Shown one piece after another: positions 28,088 to 36,026 of a DNA stretch of 64,000 nt (within the stretch, counting starts at the first letter, position 1; the number at the start of each line of letters is the position of its first letter). Source of the DNA: Clostridium chauvoei (GTDB lineage: Bacteria > Bacillota > Clostridia > Clostridiales > Clostridiaceae); assembly GCF_002327185.1 (NCBI RefSeq), contig NZ_CP018624.1, positions 558,001 to 622,000 on the forward strand, written 5' to 3'. A program made the translations under genes and the position numbers. The notes under the pieces are model-generated. The model had not been told where the DNA came from. It ran no database searches and worked only from the letters and a program-made list of their open reading frames with translations.

Positions 28088-28295
28088 TTGGTATTAATAC
28101 ATAATTTATATTATAAGGAATTATATATTAATAAATTGATTTTAAAGAGCGAATAAAATAGAAAAAGTTGCTCATAATATGATTATCTAATGGTTAATTA
28201 CTTCTAATATTATTTAACCATAATATTAGAATAAGTTAGCCCCTAGATGGAACTAAAGTAATTAAGATTATAACTTCTTAATTGCTTTAGTTTTA
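28088..28295 (+). ncRNA. candidate structured leader RNA / attenuator (new)
   Basis: A possible promoter TTGGTA (28088-28093), 17 bases, TTATAA (28111-28116) precedes three helices. The first is GAGCGA/TTGCTC (28147-28173). The second is TTCTAATATTA/TAATATTAGAA (28202-28231), a perfect 11-bp stem whose loop TTAACCA (28214-28220) complements TGGTTAA (28191-28197), allowing a pseudoknot. The third is a 17-bp stem (28251-28292, one G-U pair) with a short T run, resembling a terminator, 26 bases before the next start codon. No known riboswitch motif is recognised. Confidence 0.4.
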
Positions 28296-28319
28296 TATAC
28301 AAAAGAAAGTAGGGAGTTT

Positions 28320-28841
28320 ATGAAGTTTTTTTTATGGGTAACATTTAATTTTGTACTTTATTCTTTTATAGGTTGGTTGATAGAAGAAGCGTATGCATAT
28401 ATTATTAAAGGGAGTTTTAAAAAAGAAGGTTTTTTAAAAAGTCCCTTTAAGCCTATGTATGGATTCGCTATGACTATATTAGTAGCTTTTAATAGAATAA
28501 GTAATCCTAATATCTTTATTATGGCTACGCTTTGTTTTATAGTACCGAGTATAATAGAATATATAAGTGGAGATTTATTGAAACGAAGTTTTAATAAAGT
28601 GTACTGGGATTATTCAAATTTAACTTATAATTTAAATGGATTAGTAAGCTTAAGGTTTTCATTTTATTGGATGATTTTATGTTTAATAGGTGTATATTAC
28701 TTTCAACCTATAGTTGATATAGTTTATTATAGTTTTTATTCAATGTGGTCAATTATATCGTTAGCAAGCACTATTTTAATGATAGTAGATTTAGGATTAA
28801 CAATAAAAGAAGAGAGTAAGCTTCATACAAATAGAATATAA
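28320..28841 (+). CDS. putative ABC transporter permease-like membrane protein (CmpB family)
   Basis: 173 residues with four or five membrane helices. The pattern YSFIGWLIEEAYAYI near the start, GFLKSPFKPMYGF, and YISGDLLKRSFNKVYWDYSN...NLNGLVSL matches the family PF06541 (named CmpB, putative ABC permease). Despite that name no ATPase is nearby and the function is unknown. AGGGAG precedes the ATG. The gene lies just after a terminator-like hairpin and may be controlled by it. Confidence 0.8.
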   Translation: MKFFLWVTFNFVLYSFIGWLIEEAYAYIIKGSFKKEGFLKSPFKPMYGFAMTILVAFNRISNPNIFIMATLCFIVPSIIEYISGDLLKRSFNKVYWDYSNLTYNLNGLVSLRFSFYWMILCLIGVYYFQPIVDIVYYSFYSMWSIISLASTILMIVDLGLTIKEESKLHTNRI

Positions 28842-28844
28842 TAT

Positions 28845-28882
28845 AAAAAACACTATGTTCTTAATGGAACATAGTGTTTTTT
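28845..28882. terminator. strong bidirectional terminator
   Basis: AAAAAACACTATGTTC pairs with GAACATAGTGTTTTTT around a TTAATG loop. It lies between two convergent genes. Confidence 0.92.
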
Positions 28883-28883
28883 G

Positions 28884-30205
28884 TTAGTTAAATGGTTGAT
28901 AAGTACTAGTATCTAGATATTTTTCATATACTTGATTTCCACTTGCATCATATCCGTATAAATAAGTGTCGGCACTTAAAGGACCTTTTTGATAACTTTT
29001 AGGTTCATAAGTTATTCCTTTAGTTACAGTATCATTTGACCAAAACTCTATAGTTAAGTTACCATTACCTGCATATGAATTAATAACTACTGGAAATTCA
29101 AAATCATTTTTGAATTTTAAGTCTATTGAACCATCAGCTAATGTAGCATCTAGTCCCATAGGAACATAAGAAACTGTCATCATATGATTCATTCTTTCAG
29201 TTGGTATAATACCTGATCTAAGCATTGCGTTATATAGAGTAGATGCAACTTGACAAACTCCACCTCCATAGTTTTTAACAACTTTACCAGCTACATAAGT
29301 GTTAGCAAGTACAAAACCATTTTCAGGAGTAGTAGGACCAATTGCAGCTTCGCAAGAGAATATATTACCAGGCATTACTAAAGAATTATCGATATTTCTT
29401 GCAGCAATTTCTAAGTTAGTTCCACTAGGACCACCAGGGTAGTGTGTTGAGAATGTAGCAATTCTTTTATTAACACCAGTTAAAGCTTCACTTTTAATAG
29501 TAGGTTCTACTGTTTGCATTTCACCAGTTAAAGCAATAACATTTGCACTATCGATATCCTTAATATTTGATTTTAATTGTTCAAGTAATGTTTCAGAATT
29601 TAATTTAGACCCATTTTGACCTGCTGTAATATTAATTCCTCCATCAATGCTTATTGAGGCATTTACAGGAGCAACGTTAACTGTTGAACTTATGTTATTT
29701 ACAAATTCATTAAGCTTGTCCTCATTATAAGAAAGTTCAAGTTTATAAGTTCTATTTTCAGGTTTTTTTAATAATTTCACTTTTTGAAAGAAATTTTTAT
29801 CTTTTCCATAATTTAAAATATCTTGTTCAAGTTCTTCATATGGAATTGTTACATCAAGATTTTTATAAAATGTTTGGAAAGATTGATCACCTACAGTTAC
29901 GTTAATTTCCTTATCACCACCAACGGTCATCATAGAAACTAATGTTTTATGAAGTTCATCGGCAGTTTGTCCAGAGATATCCTTGTCTAAAATATATGCA
30001 CCTGGATATACTTTATCAGAAAAACTTTTTATTAGGTTATTATCTTTAACACCTTTGTAAGTTAATAAAGCTACTAAAATAACAATAATTGCAATAGCTA
30101 ATAAAAAGTATTTTGATTTAAAAAGTTTTTTAATAGTGACATATTTGTTTCTTCAGTAAGTACAATGTTTTCTCCAAGGTTAGTATTAGATTCATTACTA
30201 TCCAT
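28884..30205 (-). pseudogene. VanW-family membrane protein with an N-terminal frameshift
   Basis: From 29933 down the frame is a clear VanW protein: a G5/YoaR-type domain (about 100 residues), then THYPGGPSGTNLEIAARNID, GPTTPENGFVLANTY, GGGVCQVASTLYNAML and the C-terminal strands. Upstream the same frame stays open through a membrane helix (YFLLAIAIIVILVALLTY) to about 30147, without a start. The natural start is the ATG at 30205 behind AGGAGG; it reads MDSNESNTNLGENIVLTEETN and then a stop in another frame. One missing base (or two extra) near 30143-30150 explains this. VanW proteins are cell-wall associated and of unclear function. Confidence 0.8.
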
Positions 30206-30700
30206 AGGTACCTCCTATAATTACTAGTTTTTATATAATAATATTTAAATAGTATGTTTATATAAATAAATATATCAATGAAAATAGATAAAAATTTATT
30301 ATTATCAAATATATGGGAAATTTATATCAAACATATTCTATTATATTATACATCAATAATAATAAAATCAAAATAATTTATTTAATAATAATTACACAAT
30401 TTATTAACAAATAGAAGAAATTGTAATTATAACAAAATTATGCAAAATAACGCTACAAGGCAATAAATTGTATTTTATTTTGAGAAAATGAAAAAAAATA
30501 CCTTATTTTAATAAATGATTTTGAAATGAATTAAAATATTTATATAAACAAGAATAACATATATAGAATAGGTTTTCAAAATAAATCTAAAAATATAATA
30601 TAAATACATTTATGCAGGAAGTTTGTTAATTAATAAACATTAAATAAATACGTTTAGAATACTAATTTATTATTTGAACATACTAGTATTAATTTAATAG
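30206..30700. other. A/T-rich gene-free stretch left of the IS
   Basis: No convincing ORF, RNA structure or repeat is seen. It should contain the vanW promoter (reading left) and, near its right end, the original promoter of the HMA-domain gene that the IS now separates (a TTGAAC at about 30674-30679 is a weak -35 candidate). Confidence 0.5.
30693..30700. repeat. 8-bp target-site duplication, left copy
   Basis: TTTAATAG, identical to 32456-32463 on the other side of the IS. Confidence 0.85.
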
Positions 30701-30860
30701 GATAGTGTAAAGTTTCGTATGAAAAAATAGCTTATGGCTAATTTGGAATAATAGTTAAAAATATCTTTATAATATCTAAGAAAATTTTAAAATTGAATAT
30801 GCTAAAAAGACCTTCGGTAACGGAGGCAAAAACTTAATCAATATTTGATTTTATGATTTA

Positions 30861-32300
30861 TCAAGAAGTTTGTGATTCTTGCATATGTAATATGGTTTGT
30901 TGACCGAGACTGATAAGAATTTGCCACTTTGCAGACATATTGTCAATACCATCTAGTTGCTTTAATTCGTTTAAAGGACGCCAGTAATTGTAAGGATGCG
31001 GGCGTAAGAAGTTGTAATAAGCAACCCAAAGGGAGAAGCCATAAAGAGCACCTTCATCACTTCCATAACCACAGGTACCCCTGTAGGAAGATTTAAAGGT
31101 ACGGTTTAAACGCTCTACAACTTGCTTAACCCAACGAAATTCTTCAGATACTGGATCATCGTTAGTAAGTCCGATAACTTGAGTTAGATTAAATTCTTTA
31201 TTTTTTTCTAATTCAAATTGTTGCTTCGCTAACGGATATGAACTGTAACCATCGGCAACGAAGTTTAAAGCTTTTCCAGGGAAGTCTTTAAACTTATCAA
31301 AAGCCATACGCATTGCTAGTATACAAGGGCCAGTATCTCTTGTATCAGATACTTGATAACCTAGAATAGACCTTTTACAAGCATCCATTACAATCCAGAC
31401 ATAATGCTTAATGCCTTTTACTTTTATATAAGTTTCATCGGCAGAAAGTATTTTAGAGGGTTTGTAATCAAAGGTATCAACAAACGGCTTAATAACAGCA
31501 GCTGCTGTTAGAGCATAATTAGCAACAGTTCTATGTGAAATTTTTATTCCATGAACTTCTTTTAAAACATGAGCTGTTTGTCTTGTAGACATTTTACAAT
31601 TAACGTGATAAGTCAAGCATAGTCCCATTATATGCGGGCTAAACTTCTTAAAACTAAATCCGGTAGCATGTTTTGATATTGGATATAGATCCATTTTAAA
31701 GAAGTTAATATTAAATTCACGATATATGTAATGAAGCTTATACTTGTATTTATCACAAGGATCAATATTCTTTGGAAGATTCTTAAGATTTCTTTGATAG
31801 TATAAGCATTTAGAATTATTGCATTTATGTATTTTAAAGTGCTTGCGTTGCTTTTGTTCCGTAAGCGTAGCACCGCAATAAGGACATATAAATACTATTG
31901 GTTTAGTTGTGTGATTAGTTTCTTTAAATGTAAGACCACAAACTTTACATTGAAACTGTCCTTTACTGCCATTGTTATCGTATATATATTCATGTGGTGC
32001 ACCACACTTAGGACATTTAGTTTTTTTAGGGATAGACTTCCCGTTCCGTCTTTGGACGGGTTTTACGGTCTTGTTATATTTATGTTTGTAATAAGCTAAA
32101 AGTAATATATAGTCTACCTTTTCAAATCTAATAATTGTGGGTAGCTTATCTACTTTGAATTTTTGGTATTCTGGACTATTAGAATCATCAAATATCATCT
32201 GGTTAAGTGGAATATGTTTTGAGATGAATAAAAGTAATTGACCGATAATGGCAATTAAATATTGATTATAAGTAATTAAATAAGTTATAATTGAATCCAT
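30861..32300 (-). CDS. DDE transposase with N-terminal zinc ribbons
   Basis: 479 residues. Three cysteine clusters lie at 96-99/118-121 (CPKC...CKVC), 139-142/160-165 (CPYC...C) and a hydrophobic N-terminus that could be a leader helix. The integrase core has D288 (SADETY), D350 (VADGYSS) and E396 (VVERLNRTFK), the usual DDE triad. An HTH-like stretch (STRQTAHVLKEVHGIKISHRTV) lies before the core. The ATG at 32300 follows AAAGGATG. The ribosome site and start codon are buried in a hairpin described separately. The protein appears intact, so the element could be active. Confidence 0.92.
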   Translation of the reverse strand: MDSIITYLITYNQYLIAIIGQLLLFISKHIPLNQMIFDDSNSPEYQKFKVDKLPTIIRFEKVDYILLLAYYKHKYNKTVKPVQRRNGKSIPKKTKCPKCGAPHEYIYDNNGSKGQFQCKVCGLTFKETNHTTKPIVFICPYCGATLTEQKQRKHFKIHKCNNSKCLYYQRNLKNLPKNIDPCDKYKYKLHYIYREFNINFFKMDLYPISKHATGFSFKKFSPHIMGLCLTYHVNCKMSTRQTAHVLKEVHGIKISHRTVANYALTAAAVIKPFVDTFDYKPSKILSADETYIKVKGIKHYVWIVMDACKRSILGYQVSDTRDTGPCILAMRMAFDKFKDFPGKALNFVADGYSSYPLAKQQFELEKNKEFNLTQVIGLTNDDPVSEEFRWVKQVVERLNRTFKSSYRGTCGYGSDEGALYGFSLWVAYYNFLRPHPYNYWRPLNELKQLDGIDNMSAKWQILISLGQQTILHMQESQTS

Positions 32301-32301
32301 A

Positions 32302-32375
32302 ATAACGACATCCTTTCATGTGTGATTTTGTTTGGTTAGAGATTCAATTTTAACATGAAATTAGGGGGTCGTTAT
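32302..32375 (-). promoter_or_regulatory. start-sequestering hairpin upstream of the transposase
   Basis: On the minus strand ATAACGAC pairs with GTCGTTAT, which carries the first two bases of the ATG, and TTTCATGT pairs with ACATGAAA, overlapping the ribosome site. Transcripts entering from outside would fold and hide the start. Read on the plus strand the same structure ends in seven T and may act as a terminator. Confidence 0.5.
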
Positions 32376-32455
32376 TTTTTTATACAAAAAAACTGGCGAA
32401 ACCTTGATATATAAAGATTTAAAAAGAAAAGTAGTGTAAAAAACTTTACACTAAC

Positions 32456-32463
32456 TTTAATAG
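32456..32463. repeat. 8-bp target-site duplication, right copy
   Basis: TTTAATAG, directly followed by the ribosome site AAAGGAGG of the next gene. Confidence 0.85.
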
Positions 32464-32478
32464 AAAGGAGGATAAAAT

Positions 32479-32685
32479 ATGGATAGCGTTAATTACACAG
32501 TAAGTGGTTTGGTTAATACAATGAGTAAGACCCATGTGAAAAATGCCTTAGATAAGATTGAAGGTGTACAACAAGTTTGTGTAGATCTTGGTAGAGGAAC
32601 TATTGAGGTCATGTATGGACAAGAAGCAAATGAAAGTGAAATTAGACAATGTATAGAAGAGACAGGATATACTATTGAATCTTAA
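32479..32685 (+). CDS. HMA-fold (CopZ-like) small protein lacking the metal-binding CxxC
   Basis: 68 residues with the heavy-metal-associated ferredoxin-like fold: YTVSGLVN...VKNALDKIEGVQQVCVDLGRGTIEV...IRQCIEETGYTIE. Where CopZ and related domains have MxCxxC, this protein has N-T-M-S-K-T, so the usual copper ligands are absent. Two other cysteines remain (C33, C58). It may bind a different ligand or serve as a protein interaction module. The IS inserted eight bases before its ribosome site, so it has probably lost its own promoter. Confidence 0.75.
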   Translation: MDSVNYTVSGLVNTMSKTHVKNALDKIEGVQQVCVDLGRGTIEVMYGQEANESEIRQCIEETGYTIES

Positions 32686-32696
32686 TTATAAGTTTA

Positions 32697-32721
32697 AGCC
32701 ACTAATTAGTGGCTTTTTTGT
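32697..32721 (+). terminator. rho-independent terminator
   Basis: AAGCCACTAATTAGTGGCTT palindrome followed by TTTTG. Confidence 0.88.
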
Positions 32722-32830
32722 TTATTAAATATTTTGTATTGACAAATATAAATTATTATTTAATAATAAGAATAAGTAAAATTCTTAAAAAGAATAAAAT
32801 TAGAAATGTAAACATAGGAGGATTTTAAAA

Positions 32831-33013
32831 ATGAAGGCATTTGTAGATGGAGATATTTGTATATCATGTGGATTATGTGAGGGAACTTGTTCAGAGGTAT
32901 TTTCATTAGATACAGGAGTTGCTGTAGCTAGTGAAGTATCAGAAGGAGCAGAAGATTTAGTAAGAGAAGCATGCGATGGGTGTCCAGTACAAGCAATTTC
33001 AATTGAAGAATAA
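32831..33013 (+). CDS. [4Fe-4S] ferredoxin
   Basis: 60 residues. C10-x-x-C13-x-x-C16-x-x-x-C20 near the N-terminus and C48-x-x-C51-P near the C-terminus give one [4Fe-4S] cluster (C10, C13, C16, C51 as expected ligands), with C20 and C48 free or disulphide-linked, as in monocluster ferredoxins. It is acidic and has a strong AGGAGG ribosome site. A BFD-like protein follows 62 bases later, so both may serve electron transfer or Fe-S traffic. The redox partner is unknown. Confidence 0.9.
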   Translation: MKAFVDGDICISCGLCEGTCSEVFSLDTGVAVASEVSEGAEDLVREACDGCPVQAISIEE

Positions 33014-33075
33014 TATTTAAGTAAATTGTAAATATTAATAAAAGCTTATAATTATTATAAAAAGGAGAGATTGTT

Positions 33076-33249
33076 ATGTCAAAGGTTTGTCTTTGCAAAG
33101 GTATTGAAGAAGAAGAAATAGTAAAGGCTATAAAAGAAGGGGCAATTACTTTTGAGGAAGTAAGAGAAAAAACAGGTGCAGGCTCAGGATTCTGCAAAGC
33201 AGGAAGATGTAAAGCTAAAATAGAAGAATTAATACAAGAAAATAAATAA
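33076..33249 (+). CDS. BFD-like [2Fe-2S]-binding small protein
   Basis: 57 residues: MSKVCLCKG, a helix, then TGAGSGFCKAGRCK. The four cysteines C5, C7, C40 and C45 in the pattern CxC...CxxxxC match the BFD/Fer2_BFD fold, which holds a [2Fe-2S] cluster and in bacterioferritin-associated ferredoxin releases stored iron. The ATG at 33076 follows AAAGGAG. It probably shares a transcript with the preceding ferredoxin gene; a terminator follows. Confidence 0.82.
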   Translation: MSKVCLCKGIEEEEIVKAIKEGAITFEEVREKTGAGSGFCKAGRCKAKIEELIQENK

Positions 33250-33258
33250 AGAATTTAT

Positions 33259-33289
33259 TAAGCCGTACATATTAATATTGTACGGTTTA
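33259..33289 (+). terminator. rho-independent terminator
   Basis: AGCCGTACA and TGTACGGTT pair around TATTAATAT, with a modest T run. Confidence 0.7.
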
Positions 33290-33367
33290 AATTCTAATTG
33301 TTTATCAGTGCACTAATATAAAAGTTTAGTGATAAGCAAGTAGAAAGAATTTATAGAGGTGATTAAT

Positions 33368-33784
33368 ATGTCATTTGAAAAAATAGATACTACAAATAAT
33401 GAAATTGAGGAAGGTAGAAGTTGTATATTATTGTGTAACTTTATAGGCAAGGAGCTTAAAATTGTTCAAAATTATTCAGATATTATAGGTGTTAGAGATA
33501 AAGAGATTCTTTCTTATAAAAATGGAGAATCAAAAATAGAAGATATTATAGATGGTAGAATATTATCAGAAGGTAATGATGGACCCAAAAATAAGGTGAT
33601 AATTTTTAATAATGTATCCCAATCAAAAATAGGTATCTTTATTGAAAATATAAAAAAGCTTAAAATTAAAAATGTTTTGTTTGCGGTGGTAACAGATACA
33701 TCAAAAGAGTGGACATTAAATACATTAATAAATAACTTAGTTGAAGAGCGTAAAGCTATGCAAAAAGGAACTTCAGCCCATTAA
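33368..33784 (+). CDS. DUF3783-type protein
   Basis: 138 residues. A C-terminal region with NVLFAVVTDTSKEWTLNTLINNLVEER is the DUF3783 signature; an alpha/beta N-terminal half (SCILLCNFIGKELKIVQNYSDIIG) precedes it. Function is unknown. The ATG at 33368 lies behind AGAGGTG; the frame is open from a GTG three codons earlier that overlaps the ribosome site. It is flanked by terminators, so it is a single-gene unit. Confidence 0.7.
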   Translation: MSFEKIDTTNNEIEEGRSCILLCNFIGKELKIVQNYSDIIGVRDKEILSYKNGESKIEDIIDGRILSEGNDGPKNKVIIFNNVSQSKIGIFIENIKKLKIKNVLFAVVTDTSKEWTLNTLINNLVEERKAMQKGTSAH

Positions 33785-33801
33785 TAAAAGTTAGGTAAGA
33801 G

Positions 33802-33838
33802 AAAAAAGACTAGGATATATAAATCCATAGTCTTTTTT
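33802..33838. terminator. bidirectional terminator
   Basis: AAAAAAGACTA and TAGTCTTTTTT pair, with an inner GGA/TCC step, between two convergent genes. Confidence 0.88.
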
Positions 33839-33869
33839 GCTTACTTTTATATTTAATTATAAGAAATAG

Positions 33870-34079
33870 CTACATCTTTTGAACATTTGTAGCCATTGGG
33901 CCTTTTTTACCTTCTTCAATATCGAAAGTAACATTTTCGCCTTCGTGTAAGTCTTTATCAGTACCTTTTTCTTTAACTTGAGAGTGGTGAACAAAAACAT
34001 CATTACCATCATCACAAGAAATAAATCCGAATCCTTTTTCTTGATTAAACCATTTTACAATACCTGTTTTACTTGACAT
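33870..34079 (-). CDS. cold-shock domain protein (Csp)
   Basis: 69 residues, a single cold-shock domain. RNP1 is KGFGFIS and RNP2 is VFVHHSQV; the start [16 protein letters not shown] is typical. These proteins bind single-stranded RNA and melt secondary structure. One cysteine sits just after RNP1 (FISCDDG). It is followed, on the same strand, by a bidirectional terminator. Confidence 0.95.
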   Translation of the reverse strand: MSSKTGIVKWFNQEKGFGFISCDDGNDVFVHHSQVKEKGTDKDLHEGENVTFDIEEGKKGPMATNVQKM

Positions 34080-34234
34080 AGGTAATATCGCTCCTTATAT
34101 AAAAAATATCATTAATAGTATTACCAGTGAAAAAATTTTTAAACTTAAAATGAGAAAATAAAGAAAATTTCAAAAAGTATATTGACTATAAATAAAAATT
34201 GGTATAATCTATATATAATATTTAGATTAATAAA

Positions 34235-34520
34235 TTCTATGAAGAGAAAAAGTAAGTAATATTTTTGTTCCACAGAGAGTTGGCATTTTGCTGCAAGCCA
34301 ATGTTCAAGGTATAACTGAAAATCATCTCGGAGAAGTAAGGCTGAAGATTATTAGTAAGTCTTATCGGAGTTTTTCACCGTTAAAAGAAAAGCGTATTAT
34401 TTAGTACGTAGCTGAGAGCTATAAAAGAATCTATTTTTATTTATTATAGATTTAGTTTTATAGAATTAGGGTGGTATCGCGAGTAACCTCGTCCCTTTGT
34501 TTAAGGGATGGGGTTTTTTT
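34235..34520 (+). promoter_or_regulatory. T-box riboswitch, Ile-specific, upstream of brnQ
   Basis: The specifier loop CTGAAA-ATC-ATCTCGGAG puts an ATC (Ile) codon at 34322-34324, aligned with the AAC of the Asn leader in this window. The T-box sequence GGTGGTATCGCGAG starts at 34470. The terminator is AACCTCGTCCCTT paired with AGGGATGGGGTT and a seven-T run (34485-34520). It should open when tRNA(Ile) is uncharged, which fits a branched-chain amino-acid carrier downstream. Confidence 0.94.
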
Positions 34521-34544
34521 ATGTTTATAAAGGGGGGATTTTAT

Positions 34545-34580
34545 ATGGATATTGAAGGTGGCATAATTATTCGGCAATAA
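34545..34580 (+). CDS. possible isoleucine-rich leader peptide before brnQ
   Basis: An 11-codon ORF behind AAGGGGGG reads M-D-I-E-G-G-I-I-I-R-Q and stops 27 bases before the brnQ start. Four of eleven residues are isoleucine, three in a row. It lies after the T-box terminator, so it would be translated only on read-through transcripts. It may tune brnQ translation by ribosome stalling at Ile codons, or be fortuitous. Confidence 0.4.
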   Translation: MDIEGGIIIRQ

Positions 34581-34607
34581 AATTTGAATTGTATAGGAGG
34601 ATTTAAA

Positions 34608-35945
34608 ATGAAAGGTTTATCAAGGAAAGATTTAGTATTAATAAGCTTAATGCTTTTTTCATTATTTTTTGGAGCAGGAAATTTAATATTTCCACCATTT
34701 TTAGGTCAAGCGGCAGGAACAAAAACAGTTATAGCTATGTTAGGGTTTTTTATAACAGCGGTAGGTTTTCCAGTACTTGGAGTGGTTGTAATAGCTAAAT
34801 CAGGAGGATTATATGCTTTAGCTAAAAGAGTAAATAAAACTTTTGCAGGAGTATTTACTGTATTAATATATTTATCAATAGGACCATGCCTAGGAATTCC
34901 AAGAGCAGGAAGTTTACCATTTGAAATGGCAGTTTCACCTTATTTACCAAGCAATATGTCGAGAGCTCTTGCATTATTTATTTTTACATTAATATTTTTT
35001 GCGGTGGCTTATTGGCTTTCATTATCACCAAGTAAATTAGTAGATAGAATGGGTAAGGTTTTAACTCCAACATTATTAAGTTTAGTTGCAATAATATTTA
35101 TAGCAGCTATTTTCAAACCATTAGGAGGTTATGCAAAGCCAACAGGTGAATATATAACTTCACCATTTATTAAAGGATTTTTAGAAGGATATTTAACTAT
35201 GGATACTATTGCAGCTTTAAATTTTGGAATAGTAATTAGTTTAGCAATAAAATCTAGAGGCGTTAAAGATGAAAAGACTGTTATTTCTACTTCAATTAAA
35301 GCAGGAATTATTGCAGGAATATTATTAATAGCTATATATTCAATGTTAGGACATTTAGGAGCAACTAGTGGAGGAAGATTTGGAGCAACTGAAAATGGAG
35401 CTCAAACTCTAACAAATGTAATGACCTATATTTTTGGAAAACCAGGAGCTGTATTACTTGCAGTAGTATTTACTTTAGCATGCTTAACAACTTGTGTTGG
35501 ATTAATAACATCATGTAGTCAGTACTTTACAACATTAAATAATAAGGTAAGCTATAAAGCTTGGGTTAGCCTTTTAGCTTTATCAAGTATGTTACTTGCT
35601 AATATGGGATTAACTAAAATCTTATCAATTTCAGTACCAGTATTAAATGCAATTTATCCAATAGCAATAATGTTAATTTTAGTAGGAATAATGAATAATT
35701 TATTTAAAGGTAGTAGAGTTGTTTATTCTACAACAATATTATTTACTGGAGTTATAAGTGTAATAGATGCATTAGAACAAGTTGGCTTTAGGTTAGGTTT
35801 TGTAACAAAACTTGTTGATAAACTACCATTTTACTCACAAGGGTTAGGTTGGGTAGCACCAGCAATTCTAGGTTTATTACTAGGTATTGTTATAAAAGAA
35901 GTTAGAGAAAAGATGTTAGCAAAAAATCTAGAGTTACAAGAATAA
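34608..35945 (+). CDS. brnQ: branched-chain amino-acid:cation symporter (BrnQ)
   Basis: 445 residues with about 12 membrane helices. LFSLFFGAGNLIFPPFLG near the N-terminus is the BrnQ signature, followed by YLSIGPCLGIPRAGSLPFEM and TLACLTTCVGLITSCSQYF. It imports isoleucine, leucine and valine with Na+ or H+. The ATG at 34608 follows ATAGGAGG; the frame is open from a TTG at 34584 without a ribosome site. The Ile T-box upstream fits the substrate. Confidence 0.95.
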   Translation: MKGLSRKDLVLISLMLFSLFFGAGNLIFPPFLGQAAGTKTVIAMLGFFITAVGFPVLGVVVIAKSGGLYALAKRVNKTFAGVFTVLIYLSIGPCLGIPRAGSLPFEMAVSPYLPSNMSRALALFIFTLIFFAVAYWLSLSPSKLVDRMGKVLTPTLLSLVAIIFIAAIFKPLGGYAKPTGEYITSPFIKGFLEGYLTMDTIAALNFGIVISLAIKSRGVKDEKTVISTSIKAGIIAGILLIAIYSMLGHLGATSGGRFGATENGAQTLTNVMTYIFGKPGAVLLAVVFTLACLTTCVGLITSCSQYFTTLNNKVSYKAWVSLLALSSMLLANMGLTKILSISVPVLNAIYPIAIMLILVGIMNNLFKGSRVVYSTTILFTGVISVIDALEQVGFRLGFVTKLVDKLPFYSQGLGWVAPAILGLLLGIVIKEVREKMLAKNLELQE

Positions 35946-35961
35946 AAAAGAGCCTAAAATG

Positions 35962-35998
35962 TGAACTGCCCCCTATCTAGTAGATAGGAGGCAGTTCA
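35962..35998. terminator. GC-richer hairpin between brnQ and a small minus-strand ORF
   Basis: TGAACTGCC...TATCT and AGATA...GGCAGTTCA form a stem of about 16 pairs with an AGT loop. No T run follows on the plus strand. On the minus strand TTTTTTATT follows 14 bases later. It may stop transcription of the small ORF or be a mobile-element scar. Confidence 0.5.
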
Positions 35999-36026
35999 AT
36001 GGTTCTACCTTTTAAGATTTTTAAAT

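Larger units (their letters stand above)
30701..32455 (-). mobile_element. complete DDE insertion sequence, 1755 bp, IS6-like in TSD length
   Basis: The ends are GATAGTGTAAAGTTT (left) and AAACTTTACACTAAC (right; reverse complement GTTAGTGTAAAGTTT), matching at 14 of 15 positions. Perfect 8-bp duplications TTTAATAG flank both ends. Inside is one transposase gene on the minus strand. The right end also forms a hairpin with itself (TAGTGTAAA/TTTACACTA). The intact gene, near-identical ends and perfect duplications indicate recent insertion. The 8-bp duplication and DDE core fit IS6/IS240-type elements, but the zinc-ribbon N-terminus makes the transposase longer than usual for IS6. Confidence 0.9.

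Noticed and set aside
34235..34520. tRNA gene near 34.3 kb
   Set aside because: The cloverleaf-like pairing belongs to the T-box leader; there is no acceptor stem or CCA-proximal structure.
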